This document shows, in pieces, positions 36,301-50,868 of a stretch of DNA of 64,000 nt. How positions within the stretch are numbered: the first letter of the stretch is position 1; each line of letters begins with the position of its first letter. The notes beneath the pieces are model-generated. The model worked only from the letters and a program-made list of their open reading frames with translations, had not been told where the DNA came from and searched no databases. This DNA is from Serilophus lunatus (Eukaryota; Chordata; Aves; Passeriformes; Eurylaimidae): NCBI GenBank assembly GCA_013399895.1, contig VXBA01004196.1, positions 50,171-114,170 on the forward strand, read 5' to 3'. Position numbers and translations under genes: made by a program.

Positions 36301-39300
36301 ATTGTAACTCTTTAAGGATGTTTATTCTAGACTTTTCTGTCATTTGCAAATAATCTTGGAAGTTCCAGAATACACTGATTATCAGGGGAGTTGTCCTTAT
36401 TTATTTATACACCAGTGTTACTGTTGGAATTGCTAGAAGCTGTGTTTAAGATTCCCACACCCTCAAATTATAGATGGCAATCAAGTATGTTTAAGGTTTT
36501 ATTTTCCTACCAGTTGTGCTCATGAATGTGCTGCCCGTACTATGACAAAAAGCAAGGAGCAAAGTCCAGCACAGGTTGGCAAATTCCTGAAGAGGTGAGC
36601 TAACATAGCCCTGATCCCCAACTCCAAGAGACATTAGCAGAGGCACCAAATTGTACAGACAGAATGAGACTGAATTCAGATCTAGTCTGATGTATGTTTA
36701 CCCAATAGTTCTGCCTTTGACAATGCTTCCTCTCTCTGCCAATTCTTGCCTCTGCACAGATAATTGTACTCACAGCTCAAGATGAGGACTTGCCCATTTG
36801 AGCTCTATGTGTGGCACAGTTTGAAAGTCTAAACTACTGAAAGCAGTCTGGTCAATGTTATCTACAATTGCTCAGATGTAGATAAGATTTTAGCCAGAAG
36901 ATAAATAATAGTTTTCAAAATTACATGCTCCTTCAAGAAAATTTATTTTACCAAAGACTACTTCCTGTTTTGGTATACAGTTTTCTTGAGGATATATTCT
37001 TGGCTATGTACTGGGCTTCACAGGATTTCACAGTATGATTCATAAACTGATTAAAGATGCCACCTAAAAGAAAAGAAATACATTGTATTGTCTTGTTAGC
37101 TACTATTAGAAAATGCTTCCTAGGTATGTACATATGTCTTTTTAAAATAGGAAAACACTAGACCTTGTGAAAAACTGTACAATTATTTATTTTAATTTAA
37201 AAAAATACCATGTATTTTCTTAGTCAAGTATACATGTATTCTCCTTTACAATTTTTTTTTTGCAATTAAAAAAATCCAATTACTCTTCATCCTCTCCTTT
37301 ATCCACAAGCAAATATTTTAAAGACAACATTTATGATTCCTATTCCCGAAGATTTAAACTCCAAATGCTTTTCTTACTTAAAGACATAGCTACCTCACTG
37401 CATCATTTCTCTTAAAATGCATTATTACCTAAGCTTGTCAGGGAAAACCATATTTTGGAGGAGAGCTGCATAACTAGTATACATCATGAAGGTGTGACCA
37501 AGCTAAGCAAGCCAGGCCATAAAGAACAAGGGCATGAAATCTTCAGGTTACAATTTTAAGGAGTTATCTAAACTCCTTTTCCTGGATTTGCATTTTTACC
37601 AACTCTGTCAGTCGTTACTGTTTTCAAAAAATACAAAATAAATGGCTAATATACTTGTAATAATTTAAAACCACTTGCATAAAGATTATATGTTTATTAA
37701 TATTGAAAAATGGTCATCTGAAATGTAGAAAGTTGCAGTGGATTTCCAAGTTCTTGAAGAGTTATAAGAAATCATTCTCTCAAAACTATAAGCTGAATTG
37801 TCATAAATGGAAGTTTTTGAGGGTTTTTTTTGTTTGGTTTTTTTTAAGTGAATGCTAATGTAAGAGACCTAAAAATAATTGCAAGACAAATCAAATACAC
37901 TCTCTGTCAATTGAGTATATTCATTCATTGTCTAGTGCCAATGGCTGATTGCACACAGAAGGAATTTCCATGTCTGGACCTGAAAATTACAATCTCAAAA
38001 AGGGTATTTTTCAGTGTCTTCAGGGATTTTTGTTGAAGTATCTGCCACACAAATATAGCTCTAAATACTTTAATTGCAAGGAAAATAATCCTCAAACATT
38101 TAATTCTATTTGTATTTCACCTCAGGGTAAAAGTTTATGAAATACATTTTTTTGTATGCTTGAGGAAATAATTCTTAATAGGAGGAGATGAGGGACTGAA
38201 ATGTAAACCTTTTTAGTTTAAATGGATAAAAATTTACAAATGTGTTATCCAGCTGTCCGGTTTGGTTTTACTTTCCTAGCACATATACAAAAAATCAATA
38301 GGCGCCTAAAGTCTAATAACGGGTACAGAGGAAGAAAATAAGTTTTAGCATTGTGGAAATACTGGTGTTACTGAGTTGTAATCGTGTTGCATGAAATAGT
38401 CTATGAAAACAAAAAAAACTGTAGATTGCTTCTTGTAAGGCTGTCCTGTGAAATTTAACCTCTTGTGCATCTGATTTTTCTGTTTAATGAAGTCCAACAC
38501 TAGTCACAATCACTAAGGCAGTGAGAAAATGGAAATAAGGAATAACATGGAATACTTCAGAGCCCTCTGCCTTATCATATATTTGGACTGAATTTCAGAC
38601 ACACGTTTTAAGTTGTGGAACAGTAGAGTGAGATAGTAGAAAGTCTTCAGAAATCTTTCCCTCTCCCTCTTTATTTGTTACCGTCTTCAATCCAAATAAA
38701 TGTAATACTTGTTCTGATTGATTCTACTGGGAAGATTCTTCATTTAACAGTAAATTTAAAAATTCAACAAAGACTGTGAATGGTGAGAATAGTGAATGAC
38801 AATTTGAGAGCAGACAGGCATCAGCAGTCTATTAATTCTACATGTCCTAACTCCAAACCATGTATGTCACAGGCACTGAGAAGTTTCCTTTCTTGTGCTT
38901 CACTGCTGAATCAAAATTGATTTTATCTGCAGTTGCAAGTTTTGTGGAGTTGCACACCTGATCTTAGACTTAGAGATGGACGTAAAATTTAAAAACCTTC
39001 AGTGCCCTAAAGCATCTAAAAGAAGAAATGCAATAGATAACACATATGGAAAACATGCTGAAAGAATTGATATGAGAGTACTGACAGCAGACTAATTTCA
39101 GACATCGAAGACTGTATGGACCAATAAAACATACTGCCAACTTACCAGAAATATAAGCCCATATGAAGAGGGGATTGGAGCTACAGAGATTGAAAAACAA
39201 TTGCATACTGAGTAGTACTCAATGAAATGGTTTATACACTGTGAAACAAGACCTATTTCTTTCTTTTCAACTGCCGAGGGAAAAAACCTCTTATTTTGGC

Positions 39301-40429
39301 CAGAACATTTTCACACTGATCCTTAAACACTTTTTTAAGCCCCCAAGAACCAATTTTTCCCCCCTTCTCAATTCAACAAGTAATTTAGCAGCTCAGCCAT
39401 TGCTTTACAAAAAATTCTCCCCCTCGACGTCCTCACAGGGGCTTTGAATGTCATATATTTTGTGTCTGCCATTAAAAAATCAGCACAGATCCCCAGCAGC
39501 TGCTGAGCCATGATGCATATATCTGTCAAAAAATCATAAAGACTGATACAAATATTTCATCCAAATAATTTTTTCTGAGATGTGCTTAAGAAGTGGTGAT
39601 TTTTTTAAAAAAAATGGCAGTTGCATTTTTAGCTCACTTAGTGACCTAAATTAATATTTTACAGTAATAATAATTTATGTCAAATACCAGAATATATGTT
39701 TTACGGTTACATGTTTTTCTACTTAATTTTTGATTTTAATAATGTAGTAGATACTCTTAATAATGCTCTGTTTCTTCATTCAACATAATATAGCTTCACT
39801 TTTCTCCTCTCTGTCTCTTACATAAATTACAACTATTGCTACCTGCAAAAAAGAGACACTGAAATCCATTTATCATATCAAGATTTATACATATTCTGAA
39901 TATAAGCAGTTCTTTAGTGAACTATAAAGCAAGTTCAATAGGATGAATCACAGGAAAAAATACTCTAATATTTTAACATTTGATATTTTAAATATCCTCA
40001 AAAATCCTGATCAATAAGAAACACAGTAACATTCTCTGGCTTCCACATGCTATTAACTTTTGTGTGGGCATATATATAATTTTACAGATTTCCACAGGAG
40101 ATTTAGAGATCAGGTCAAGGTGACAGCAAGTCTCTTATATAATTTCCATTACAAAACTCTACATCACATAAGAAATAACTCTTGAGCTTTTACTACAAAT
40201 TAAAAAATACCTCAAAGAAATTGCTTTTTGTGCTCGTGCTTCATCTGATGGGTTAGACTTAGAGGCATAAAGACACAGAAACTTTTCTTGTGAAACCACC
40301 AAACCTTTAAGGCACAATAGCTTTTCTCAGGAGACATATAACACAAACCTTTGTCAGCTCTTCCTCTCTGCTCTTCTTCCCCTCAAACGGCCTGAATTAA
40401 CTGCTAAAAATGCATGAGAATAAATGAAT
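33346..40429. other. 7 kb AT-rich DNA without genes
   Basis: No mobile element recognised. A G-rich patch sits at about 34041-34062, and T or A runs occur near 37252 and 37825. A minus-strand frame of 110 codons (35009-35341) lies in somewhat richer sequence but matches no family I know and has no visible splice or start context. The 36530-36800 stretch is more balanced in composition but unassigned. Confidence 0.5.
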
Positions 40430-40790
40430 CACAGATTGACACAATGGTTTGGGTTGTAATGGCCCTTAAACGATACTGCTGCCATGGACAGGGGCAACTT
40501 TCACAAGGCTGAGTTGCTCAGGGCCCCACCCAACCTGCCCGTGAAAACTTCCCAGTATGGGGCACCCACAGCGTCTCTGAGCAACCTGTTCCAGTGCCTC
40601 ACCAACCTCACAGGAAAGAATTCCTTCCTTATATGAAAACTTTCTTCATCTTTCTTAGAAGATCCTTTTATGTCGTGAAAGACCTCAATAATCCTTCTCT
40701 TTCCCAGCTGTGATTTATCTTCTCTAACTGCATCTCCACATGTCTGGGTAGTGTTCCTATATTCTTCTCAAGGTACACATCCCTGTTTCC
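40430..40790 (-). mobile_element. CR1 LINE 3' end, antisense
   Basis: Read on +, it begins AATCACAGATTGACACAATGGTTTGGG, the reverse complement of a CR1 3' tail. It continues through GTTGCTCAGGGCCCCACCCAACCTG and GAGCAACCTGTTCCAGTGCCTCACCAACC, familiar CR1 3' segments. Beyond about 40640 it is more diverged but still follows the CR1 order (AAGACCTCAATAATCC, CTGTGATTTATCTTCTC). It is followed by CR1 endonuclease-domain sequence with no reverse transcriptase between them. Confidence 0.85.
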
Positions 40791-40824
40791 CCTGTGTCTG
40801 TATTTTCTTCCTATATTTTACTTT

Positions 40825-41690
40825 GACCAGGAGATCATTACTGAGCCATGCTGTTCTTGGGCCTCTCTTCTACAAAGTATTCCACGTGGGGATGGAGAGC
40901 TCTTGTGCACTATCAAAAATGTCCTTTAAGAACTACCAGCCCTATTCAGCTTTGTTGTCTCTGAGGCACTTTCCCAGGGGGTCTCATGCATTGTTTCCTT
41001 AAACAACAGAAAGGTTGTTCTAAAATTCAGCATCCTGTCTCTACACTTCATGTGGCTTATGTCCCTCAAGACTGTGAATTCCACCAGGACATCATGACTG
41101 CAGTCACTAGGCTGGCATCCCACATTAGTTATTCCGTGTTGGTGAGCAATAGGTCCAGGAAGAATTCTGTTTTGTTTGGATTAAAAATCATTCTTGACTG
41201 TCTCCAAGAGTGTCCTGGATGGCCTATAGTTTGCTGTGCTGCTTTTTCAAAAGACGTCTGGGTGATTGAAGCTCCTCATCAACCTGTGAATGTGATGTTT
41301 CCTGTAGGTGAAGTAAGAATACTTCACCAACCTTGGCCAGGTGGCCTGTAGTAAACATCAACCATGAAGTTTTCCGTGTTGGCTTGGCCCCTAATTTTTA
41401 CCTGTAAGCTCTTAACCTGTACATCACTGTTTTCAAAGACAGCTCTATAAGTCAGTCCACTCTTTTAGACAGAAGGTGACATTCTCACCTCTCCTTCCTT
41501 GCTTGTCCCTTCTGAACAATTTACAGCCATCAATTGAAATGCTTCTGTTGCACGTTCCATTCCACCACGTTTCTGTGACAGCAATTAGATCTTAGCTTTC
41601 TATCCGCTTCCAGCTCCTACTTCCTGCCTGTGCTGTGAGCATTGGGATGGAGGCACTTCTGCTGGGACTGGCTGGGACTGTGCCACCTTT
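40825..41690 (-). mobile_element. CR1 LINE endonuclease-domain fragment, antisense
   Basis: The minus strand encodes decayed pieces of the CR1 AP-type endonuclease in the right order. These are VTETWW at 41562-41579, YYRPPG near 41335-41352, a SFNHPD remnant of the GDFNHPD motif at 41256-41279, and CSHDVLVEF near 41075-41103, where the family has Ser-Asp-His. Two catalytic motifs are therefore altered, and stops and indels break the frame, so it is inactive. It adjoins the CR1 3' end at 40430-40790 in the same orientation. Either one copy lost its reverse transcriptase region or two insertions lie side by side. Confidence 0.85.
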
Positions 41691-44600
41691 AAGGGGGAAC
41701 ATGCCCTAATTTCTTTGATGTTTTTCAAAAGTGTTTCCATGTTGGTTCTTAATATATTAGTAGCCCTTGTCCCTTCTCAAAAAATCTTGACATTCTACCA
41801 TAAGTGGTTTGGACAGCTTAAGGAATCACTATCCATTGTATTGGAAAAAAGTATATTTTAATACAAATTTGTGAAAATGGAACCTAACAGAGTTCAATAG
41901 CAAGGTTCACTCTATTACTTACTGCACAGATGGAGAAAAATTAAATTAGAATCAATTTAGAATGATTTACCATGCAAAAGGGTAAGGGTGCAAAGGATAT
42001 GGATACAAAAAGATAAGAGTGCAAAAGGGTTTAGCAGCACTAATTTGACATTTCTAAAATGATTAAATGGAATTTGCTAGAACTGTAACAGTGATTTAAT
42101 TATAGATTCACAATAATAATAACAACAACATATGTACCATTATCAATTCCCGAGCATGCACTCAGGCAACAGGAGGTGTACATCTATCTTCATATGTGTT
42201 AAAGGTATCTATCAAAAGTTCCCATTAGGTTCGGTGGAATGTTCACATTAAATCCTTTAGCATTTCTCAGTAAGCATGGTTGCACATCGAGGATTATGTG
42301 TGTGTAGGGGATTTTAGATCTTTCCAAAAGGTTCCATAATGACAGTAGAATTTCACTCAGGCTATGATTCAGGTGAATAATTTACCAAGACCAAGAAGGA
42401 TAACTGCTTACCCCTTTGCTCCCCACCTTGGTCAAGTAGTTGATTCTCCTTTTATGGACAGAATTGTTTCTATGTTTACCGTGCAAGAGCTTCTAATGTT
42501 GTCAGTGGTTTTGACCATTGGACAGCTGGAATGGTAAAAGGCCTCTTTACCATTCAGCTCATTTGATCAAGCCATGTCAGGAACTCCTGAGATTGCAGAG
42601 CAGGCCAAAGGAGGAGGTGAGGTGGAAGATGCACCACACACATACAAAATGTAAATAAGTATTGATTCCTTAAGAAAGAAGCAATGGATGTCACCAGTGT
42701 TTAAGATTTGGAATTTAAGGTTTTACATAATTATTTTAAGGGTTTTAATGTTTTATCAGTAGCTCAAATAAGTGTAGAATGATTTTTAAAAAGTGAAAAT
42801 CCCTAGATTATATGTCTAGGCAAGTCTTAAATATAGATATATAAACATATGACATATAGTCACTCCAAGTCCTTGCATTTACTTGTAATTTGAAAGCAAA
42901 ACCAGCAATTTAAAAATTATAGTATTAGTAATTATTATTGATAACAACAAAATAACAACAACAACAGTAATAATGATGCCATGGCCTGCTGGATCATGTG
43001 GCATAGGCTTCGAAGAACAAGATCCATTTCAAATGTTCCAATGCTTACTCTTCCTTCCTATCAAAAAATATAAAATGAAAGGACATTTACATGACTTCAA
43101 TTAATTCCACTACAAAGTTACAACACTGGAACACTTATTATAAAACGCTGGAATTAATCATATTGTCCACACTGACTTACCTTAGCAATCTTGAAATTCA
43201 TGGTTCTGCAAATATGATTTCTTTTAAATACAACACTTGAAAAGTATTTACTTCATTTTTTTTTCATAAAAGCAGCAGAATAAAAAAGGTTAGGAATGAA
43301 ATATGCATAGGCACTAACACAAACTTTCTCCCAGCATGTTCTATTAGCAGTTTTTTGATGTCCTGTTGAAAGAACATGTGACCCAGACTTGAACTCATAT
43401 CTATCAAAAGCGATGATGTATTGAAATAATCTGGAAACATGCTGCAGAAAAGCTCAAAAGTAGAAAGAAAAAGCTGGCTCCATTTTTGACTTGCTGTGAA
43501 GATGGAAATAGGAAAGGATTTTTCTGCTAAATTTTAAAGGAATAAAAAGAATATATGAAAGCTGAAATACTCTTACCTCCCCCAACATCAAAAAGAGTCA
43601 GAAAAGACCTGTGAAGGTTCAAAACTTATATCTTAGAGCAAGTTTTTCTTCATATATTTTGGCTACAACAGAAAAATAATTTTCATAACAAATAAAGTAT
43701 GGTGAACCAGACAGTTTTACAGATATGATGATGTTCTCAACATATTACTCAGTAACTATTTTTATTTTAAAGGAATTTACAGTTATTTTTAAAAAATAAC
43801 AAAACAAAATTGAACTGGAAGTTCTTCCATTATTTTTCTCATTTCATGAAATTGTGACAAGCTACACAACAACATCATTTATCCTCTATATTGCTACTAG
43901 CCTTAGCTAGCTAAATGTGCAAATAAATATGCAACACGGTAGGATTCAGGCAAATTCAAAACTTTCCATACAAGAGAAGAATAGGACACAAAATCATTTT
44001 CTGGAATTGCTTCTCCTTGAAAATCCCTTAGTCATGTGGACGTTGCAATCTTTCTCTGTACTCAAAAAAGAATTGTTCACAGTATCAGAAAGTTAATTTA
44101 CATATCATATATACTCAGCAAATATATGTCCTATGAAAACAGCAAGGATAAATCCTGGGTAAAAATTCAATTAAAACTTAAATCATGTCAAACAGACATC
44201 AGGATGCACTAATTCAGTATGAACAAATCATCTGTTTGAAAAAAAAGACAAAACAATGAAAGCATTTCTTCCTGCAGCCTGTCTCTCACACAGAATTTTA
44301 CTAGTGTGGTTAATGGTAAAACAGTTTGATTTTCCTGGTCATAATGCACAATATATTTTATCTAAATACATCACCAAGTAGATGTCTAGATCACAGGTCA
44401 GCTAAGGTATTCTGGACAAAGAAGTAATTTGTCTTCTTTGAGAATAGAATATGCTCATACCTGAAAAAAATATGTGCATTGCAGCTAGAGTTAAACAGTT
44501 TGAAGGACACAAGCATGAAGTGTGCAGACAAAGACATTTCCAAGGCACTAGGTCATAACATGGAGACTGAAAAGTTAGCATGCATCCTACCTGTAGCAGA

Positions 44601-45980
44601 GAATGCAAGCATAGGATGATAGCAGAGGCCTTGAGAGTACAGGCATAAGATTACACCAGAGGCCCAATAAAAACCACAGGGAATATCTTCTTAACATTTA
44701 TAGCCAAAGTAGGATTCAGGACATAACAGAGCTAAAACAGTATATGTAAAACAACTCATGGTAAAAAATGTGATGGAAAAAGCAATAAAGTGTAAAAAAA
44801 CAGTTGCAGGTTCTACAAAATCAACAGATGAATAATACACAGCAGAATTTTTTCTACCTTTAATGACACTATCTTTCAACAACACCATGTTTATCTGCAG
44901 CAAGTCTTTTCTCAGAGCATCTCTTTTTGATTCATCTTTGAACATATTTTGCTACTGAAACTAAGGAATAAAAAGTAATGTATTATTTCTTAATGACATA
45001 GATAGCTTAAGTAAATTAGAACTTTAAAAATCACTTGTGTGCGTGTGTTCTTTGCTCCAATCTTCTCATATGACATAGTGGTTTAATACAGCAGCTCTAA
45101 GTCACCATAAAGTTGTATGCAACACAATCAACAGGAATAACTGGAACAGTTGTGGAAATTAGATGGAAATTTGATCTATTAACCTCACGGTCTTCTGTCA
45201 CAATAGAATATTCTACTTTCACTTTTTCTGTGACAGAAAAGACTGATGATACTCCTCACTTGTCATTGGTTCTGCATTGCACTTCTAAAACTCTCCAGTA
45301 GCTCATCAGAGCAAAAAAGTTGTTTCAAAGTATGGGTTGGTTGCTACAAAGAGCAAAACATTCTCATCATTTTTTCTGCATGGATGGTACTTTGAGAAAT
45401 TAATTTTTTTATTGCCCCCAGAATATGGTTAATTTCCAGTTCGGCAGAACAATAGATCTGATGTGTCAACTGGGACAGTCCTACAGGAGATAATACAAAC
45501 ACAGAGGATTTCTTCATTGGCAAAGACGAACTCAAATCTTTCCAAATTAAGGCAGGAAAACAGAAGAAGTGAGTGTTCCTTCTCTCTGCTGTTCGAGTAC
45601 TAATTTCTGACTCAGCCTTTGTAGCAAACTGGCCTAACTGAGGAAAATTCAGTCTTTATTTCCTTCCAGTATCAGACTAGAAAGATTCCCTAAAAAGAGT
45701 GTGCTCATGTTTAAACTTAAAAGCTTATGAAAACCTTGTCTCAGGCTCAATGGCATTATTTTACTCGGAGGAGAAATTCAAATGACCTACTCTTTTTGGA
45801 GACTTGGCAGGAAGGAGGGAGAGAAAGTCCTTAATTAGATATCTCTGAGATATGATTGTAACATACCGAAACTTCACAATAAATTTAACAGCCAAGACAA
45901 AACAATATTCCTTTTCCCTTTCAATTTTGCCTCATGTATATTTCTAAGGAAGTAGATGAATATTGTTTAAGGAAAACTAT
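41691..45980. other. 4.3 kb AT-rich DNA without genes
   Basis: No gene or mobile element recognised. Short AAT/AAC trinucleotide runs occur at about 42113-42131 and 42946-42970. Frames of 60-84 codons are scattered and unrelated to known families. Confidence 0.5.
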
Positions 45981-45985
45981 CCTTC

Positions 45986-46084
<99 letters not shown>
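45981..46084. repeat. (CTTT)n microsatellite, left of gap
   Basis: About 26 uninterrupted CTTT units after a short CCTTCC lead, running straight into the N gap. The apparent frames across it are repeat artefacts. Confidence 0.98.
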
Positions 46085-46369
46085 NNNNNNNNNNNNNNNN
46101 NNNNNNNNNNNNNNNNNNNNNNNNNNNNNNNNNNNNNNNNNNNNNNNNNNNNNNNNNNNNNNNNNNNNNNNNNNNNNNNNNNNNNNNNNNNNNNNNNNNN
46201 NNNNNNNNNNNNNNNNNNNNNNNNNNNNNNNNNNNNNNNNNNNNNNNNNNNNNNNNNNNNNNNNNNNNNNNNNNNNNNNNNNNNNNNNNNNNNNNNNNNN
46301 NNNNNNNNNNNNNNNNNNNNNNNNNNNNNNNNNNNNNNNNNNNNNNNNNNNNNNNNNNNNNNNNNNNNN
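46085..46369. other. Assembly gap (285 N)
   Basis: Unresolved bases between a tetranucleotide and a pentanucleotide repeat; the true array length is unknown. Confidence 0.99.
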
Positions 46370-46421
46370 TCCTTTCCTTTCCTTTCCTTTCCTTTCCTTT
46401 CCTTTCCTTTCCTTTCCTTTT
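46370..46421. repeat. (CCTTT)n microsatellite, right of gap
   Basis: About ten TTTCC/CCTTT units. The unit differs from the CTTT left of the gap, so the unseen interior contains at least one change of repeat unit. Confidence 0.97.
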
Positions 46422-49400
46422 CACAAGAGCAGATAAAAAAATGAAAGGTTGTTATGGTCCATATGGATCATCATGCAAATTAACCTAAGAAGATTAAAGT
46501 CCCTGAGCTTGTATTATCCAGGTTGAAGATGCATTACTGCTATTTTTGATTATAAGAAATGATAAACAAAAAGGCAGACAATCTGTTTTCCTGTTTAGAA
46601 CTCCCTCTCTTTCTCAGCAAGCAATCAACTGGAAAAGCAAAAATCCTTCACTTCTCTTCACTTTTTATAATAAATAAACAGGAGGGAATCTACATTTATT
46701 CCCATGAAAATTTCCTTGTTTAAAAGTAGTGGAAAGGTATTTATGCTTCTAGTTCCTTGAGTATGCTTCAAAATGTGTCAGCATTATTTGAAAATTGCTG
46801 CAATATTTGCCTACGGGCAGTAGATATGTCTAACATTGGATTAATCAGACAAAAAAAAAAATCTGAATAATTCTGCACTCTTTCAGAAATGTTATACATT
46901 AGCATATGCACTTGTAAAGTTCAATTATAGTTATTCTGCATTTAGTAAAAGCTGTTACTAAAAAATTAGACCAATGGAAAGAATTCTCCAAATTCTTGAA
47001 AATAATGCTCCATTTTCAATTTTCCTTTCATTTACTTCAACATAATTCTCTTGGTGTTGTGGTCCTAATCTACAGAACAGTTCACCTCTAGAGTCTTTGT
47101 CTTCCTTTCTGAAATAAACACATTAAGAGGTAAGAGAATACTTTCATAACTTCTACTATAGCCTGTAGGACTTCCCTGCAACCTGAGGCAGAACAGAACT
47201 TGCTGGTTGTGCTGAGAACACTGTCTGTGTCCTTTTTGTGAGTCCAATTTCTTGTTTAGAATGGTAAGAGAAGTTTCTGCTGATAAAAATGTATATCAGT
47301 TCTTGTTGGGATTGCTTTTATCAGCAAAATCAGCAATAACTGAAATAAAGGAATAAACCCCTTTTTTAATACTCTGAAATCATCTTGTTTGTTTCATCTA
47401 CACACATTCAGAGATAGTGGGAAATAGAATTAAGTAAATAAACCTAAGGTCACAGCAAACAAATCCAAATCGTTTTAAGTGTGACTTTATTTTCCTTGCA
47501 TAGCATTTCACGTAAAGACAAATATCTTCTTGCTTTCTTAATCTATTCTGCAGCACAGAGGTAACTAGTCTTACTTCATCCTGCCTGGATATTGGGTTCA
47601 TTTACTTTTCAAATCACTTTCTGAAGAATAAAATACATGGACACTTCACAATGGAGAAAATTAATCTAAAATGAAAGTTGTGGTCATCTGCGTGAATTAT
47701 GAATGCCAAGGTCCTCAAAAGCTGTTTATTTCAAATTATTTCTCTCATTACTGAGAAAAAAAAAAAAAAAAAAAGCACTCCTGTTAGACTAATTTTTAAT
47801 TTCCTTAGTTGCAAAAATACTACAAAATGGAGTTCAGACACAGAAAAAGATCAATCAGTAGATATGATCAAGTGGTAGATTATTTAAGAAAGATGTATTG
47901 AGTATGAGCATAGAAATATGCCTTTTCACATGTATATTTTTCCAATGTATATGTGTGTCCCTGGGGAACTTTTTTTCTTCCCTGTTTTTGTTGCTGACCA
48001 CAGATTCTCCTGCTTAACAATTATGGTCATTTAAGGAATTATGAGCAATTTAACACTTTAAAATACTAAAGGTGTGTACCTCAATAAGCAATGCAAATGA
48101 CTAGGTTTCTGAGTGCCAGACAAGAAAGCCTTTACGTTATTGTACAGATTTTACTGTAAACAAGATTTGTTTTGCAGGTCAAAAGGCAAGTGTAATCTTC
48201 AAAAATTTTTTATCCAAAAATGAGTTATAATCAGAGATCCACAGTAAGAGGTTGGGAAGGGAATAAGAATACACTGCATCTCCTTTTTTTTTTTTTTTTT
48301 AAATAAATGAAAACATATTGTGCATGGGCTCAGTTACAAAGGTGGCATGATATCAACTTTTTATGCAATCGGAATGGGCTTCAAGAAGTAAGCTATGAAA
48401 ATCATATGAAGCAATCCAAGTTTCAAGTATAATCTTGTTCAAGGATAGGTTCAAGTATATCAGATTTCTAATTACAATGTTCTCCCAAAACCCAAACTAA
48501 ATCGGGGCAAAAAAAAAAAAATAAAAAAAATTGCTTTTTTTTTTCCCATACATAGAAATAATTCAACCCATGTAAAATTAAAAAAAACTGAAACAATCCT
48601 CATTCTTTTTGGTCTGAAAAATTTCTTTATGTCAATACATTAGGTAAATATTGCTTCAAACATATCCATTGTAGACATTAAATTTATCTCTACCTCAGCA
48701 GTGAGATCTAATATCAGTACTGAGACATATTGTCTAAAACTGAATATAAGGCACCCCATCAACCGGACTTGGTAGCAATGCTTTTTTGTCCTATATGCTT
48801 TACAGATATTATTCCCTTGAAAAAGACTTGGAAATTGTCTGTCAATTTTCATGACATTAAATAATCTTCTTGGAATTGCTGCATTTCAAAATATTCAGTT
48901 GCGGGACGTCACTTAAGTGATTGCACATAGGAATACTTATACTTAAAAGTCAGGTTTATACGGGCTAGAATTACTGCAAATTTACCATTCCACTGTAAAT
49001 TTACCATACAGTGAATCTGCTGTGAATCAGAATCTGAAGACTGGAAAACAATGGGAAAGCATAATTTCTGGTTTATTCACTGTATCTTCACAGCTTTTTA
49101 AAACATCTCTTGTTCAGAGATGACACAGTGGTTTACTACTCTGATTTTTCACATGTGAGAAAATGCAAGATGATATCTGACATTTCAGAAGTGAAAATAT
49201 ATTTGGTTGGAACTTCTCTGTTTGGTATGTTTACGCATGTCACAATGCTGTGGCTTGTTTTATTACAACTATCTATCCTGATTCAAAATAAAACTCATAC
49301 TGCAGTAGCAGGTCTGTTGGAGGTCAGGTTATTTCTATGTACTGGGGGGAAATTTTAGCACTTATATTGGGCTACATATCATATTTCAATCAATAGATGA

Positions 49401-50868
49401 TTTTCAATACACCTCATCATGTGCATCTATGAAACTCCAGAGGAAAGGTTTTTTGAGGGAAATGATAATTTATAAAAACAGAATGTTTGCAGGAATTGAT
49501 CAGGTTCAGCTAATTATTTGTTCAGAAGGGTTACAGGTGCAGAAAGAAATTTTAAGTATAAGAGAGCAATTTTAAGTGCATACAATATATATTGCTGACA
49601 GCATGAGGGCTAGGGTGCTGAGCAGTCTCTTGAGTATGTTGATATTATACAAACTTGTTCCATAGCAATATCTGACCACACTGTGCCTGCAGGTACATAG
49701 CATCCCTATGTCACAGTAAGAAATTAAGATATTTAGTATTAAGAAATTTAAGTGTTAAGAAATATTGAAAAATGTTCAAGGATCTTTTAAGAAATCTATA
49801 TGACAGAGATTAAAAGGAAAATAGAAACTGCTTTTCTTGAGTCACCTCTGATTTGTTTTTCAAGTGTTGCATATGTTTTCTATAGTAAATATATAGGCTG
49901 GTAACTGCTCTATATTATTATTCCCTCACCACAAATGTAAGTCTATATTTGCACTTAGACGTCTCTTATGCTTGCTGCTTTGTCCACTTGTTCATATGAA
50001 GACTTTATGATAGGCTCATCTACAGCAGCTTCTTGAAAGAAAATCTCATTATCTGAGTGTATGTTCAGGCTTCTGGTGAGAATCATTTGCAGTAAAACCG
50101 CTCTCATTTTTTCCAGATATCCATTTATATAAAATAGAGCCGGGTCCCTAGTACCCCTGGGGCAGACAGGATTTCTACCTAATTTTGTTTACTTTTCCCC
50201 CCTATAAATTTGTTTAAGTTAGTTGCTGCTTCTGTCACTTTCGCTACCACAGGTATTAATATAAATTTAACATTATACCTCTTATACCATTTGCAACACT
50301 TTGATCTGAAAGAGCCATGAGACCATCTGTGGTGTTTGCAACATTTCCAGAAGGAAAAACAATTTGATATCAAACTATCTCTTCAATACTATTGATTAAT
50401 AACTAAACAAGCAAAGTATAGTGCTTAAAAATCAGGATGTTTAAAAATGTTCTGATATATCTTATCAGTGTTCTAGTGCTGATTCTTGAAAGCAATTTGA
50501 GGGACTACTAAGAGTAATGTCCTTTCAGTTTAACAGTCTCAATATGACAGAAAGAAGCTTGAAATTAAATAAAAATAAATGCAATACTTTTATAAGTAAC
50601 GCATTATTTTTATAAGTAATACATTGTATAATTAACCTGTGTATGACATCCTACCTTTAAGAGAGAGCGATCACCCAAGATTCATGAATGCCCATCAAAA
50701 GGAATGACAAAAGCTAGATGATTTGCAAAAACTCACCAAGTGTTATTAGTAAATGATACACTTGGCATGGAAAAAGGCATGTTAGTCCTTGACCTACTAT
50801 ATAAACACGTAGCAGTGGGTTTTGGATAAAGGGGGGAAAATGAAGAGTGAAAGAGATGAATTAATGCA
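46422..50868. other. 4.4 kb AT-rich DNA without genes
   Basis: Contains homopolymer A and T runs (about 47757-47774, 48282-48300, 48511-48530) and a 21-base imperfect direct duplication at about 50587-50625 (TTTTATAAGTAA...). A TATA-like CTATATAAACACG near 50799 precedes the GA tract. Nothing else recognised. Confidence 0.5.

Noticed and set aside
45921..46488. Frames of 157-184 codons rich in Leu/Ser/Phe or Lys/Glu/Arg
   Set aside because: Products of the CTTT/CCTTT repeats and the N gap.
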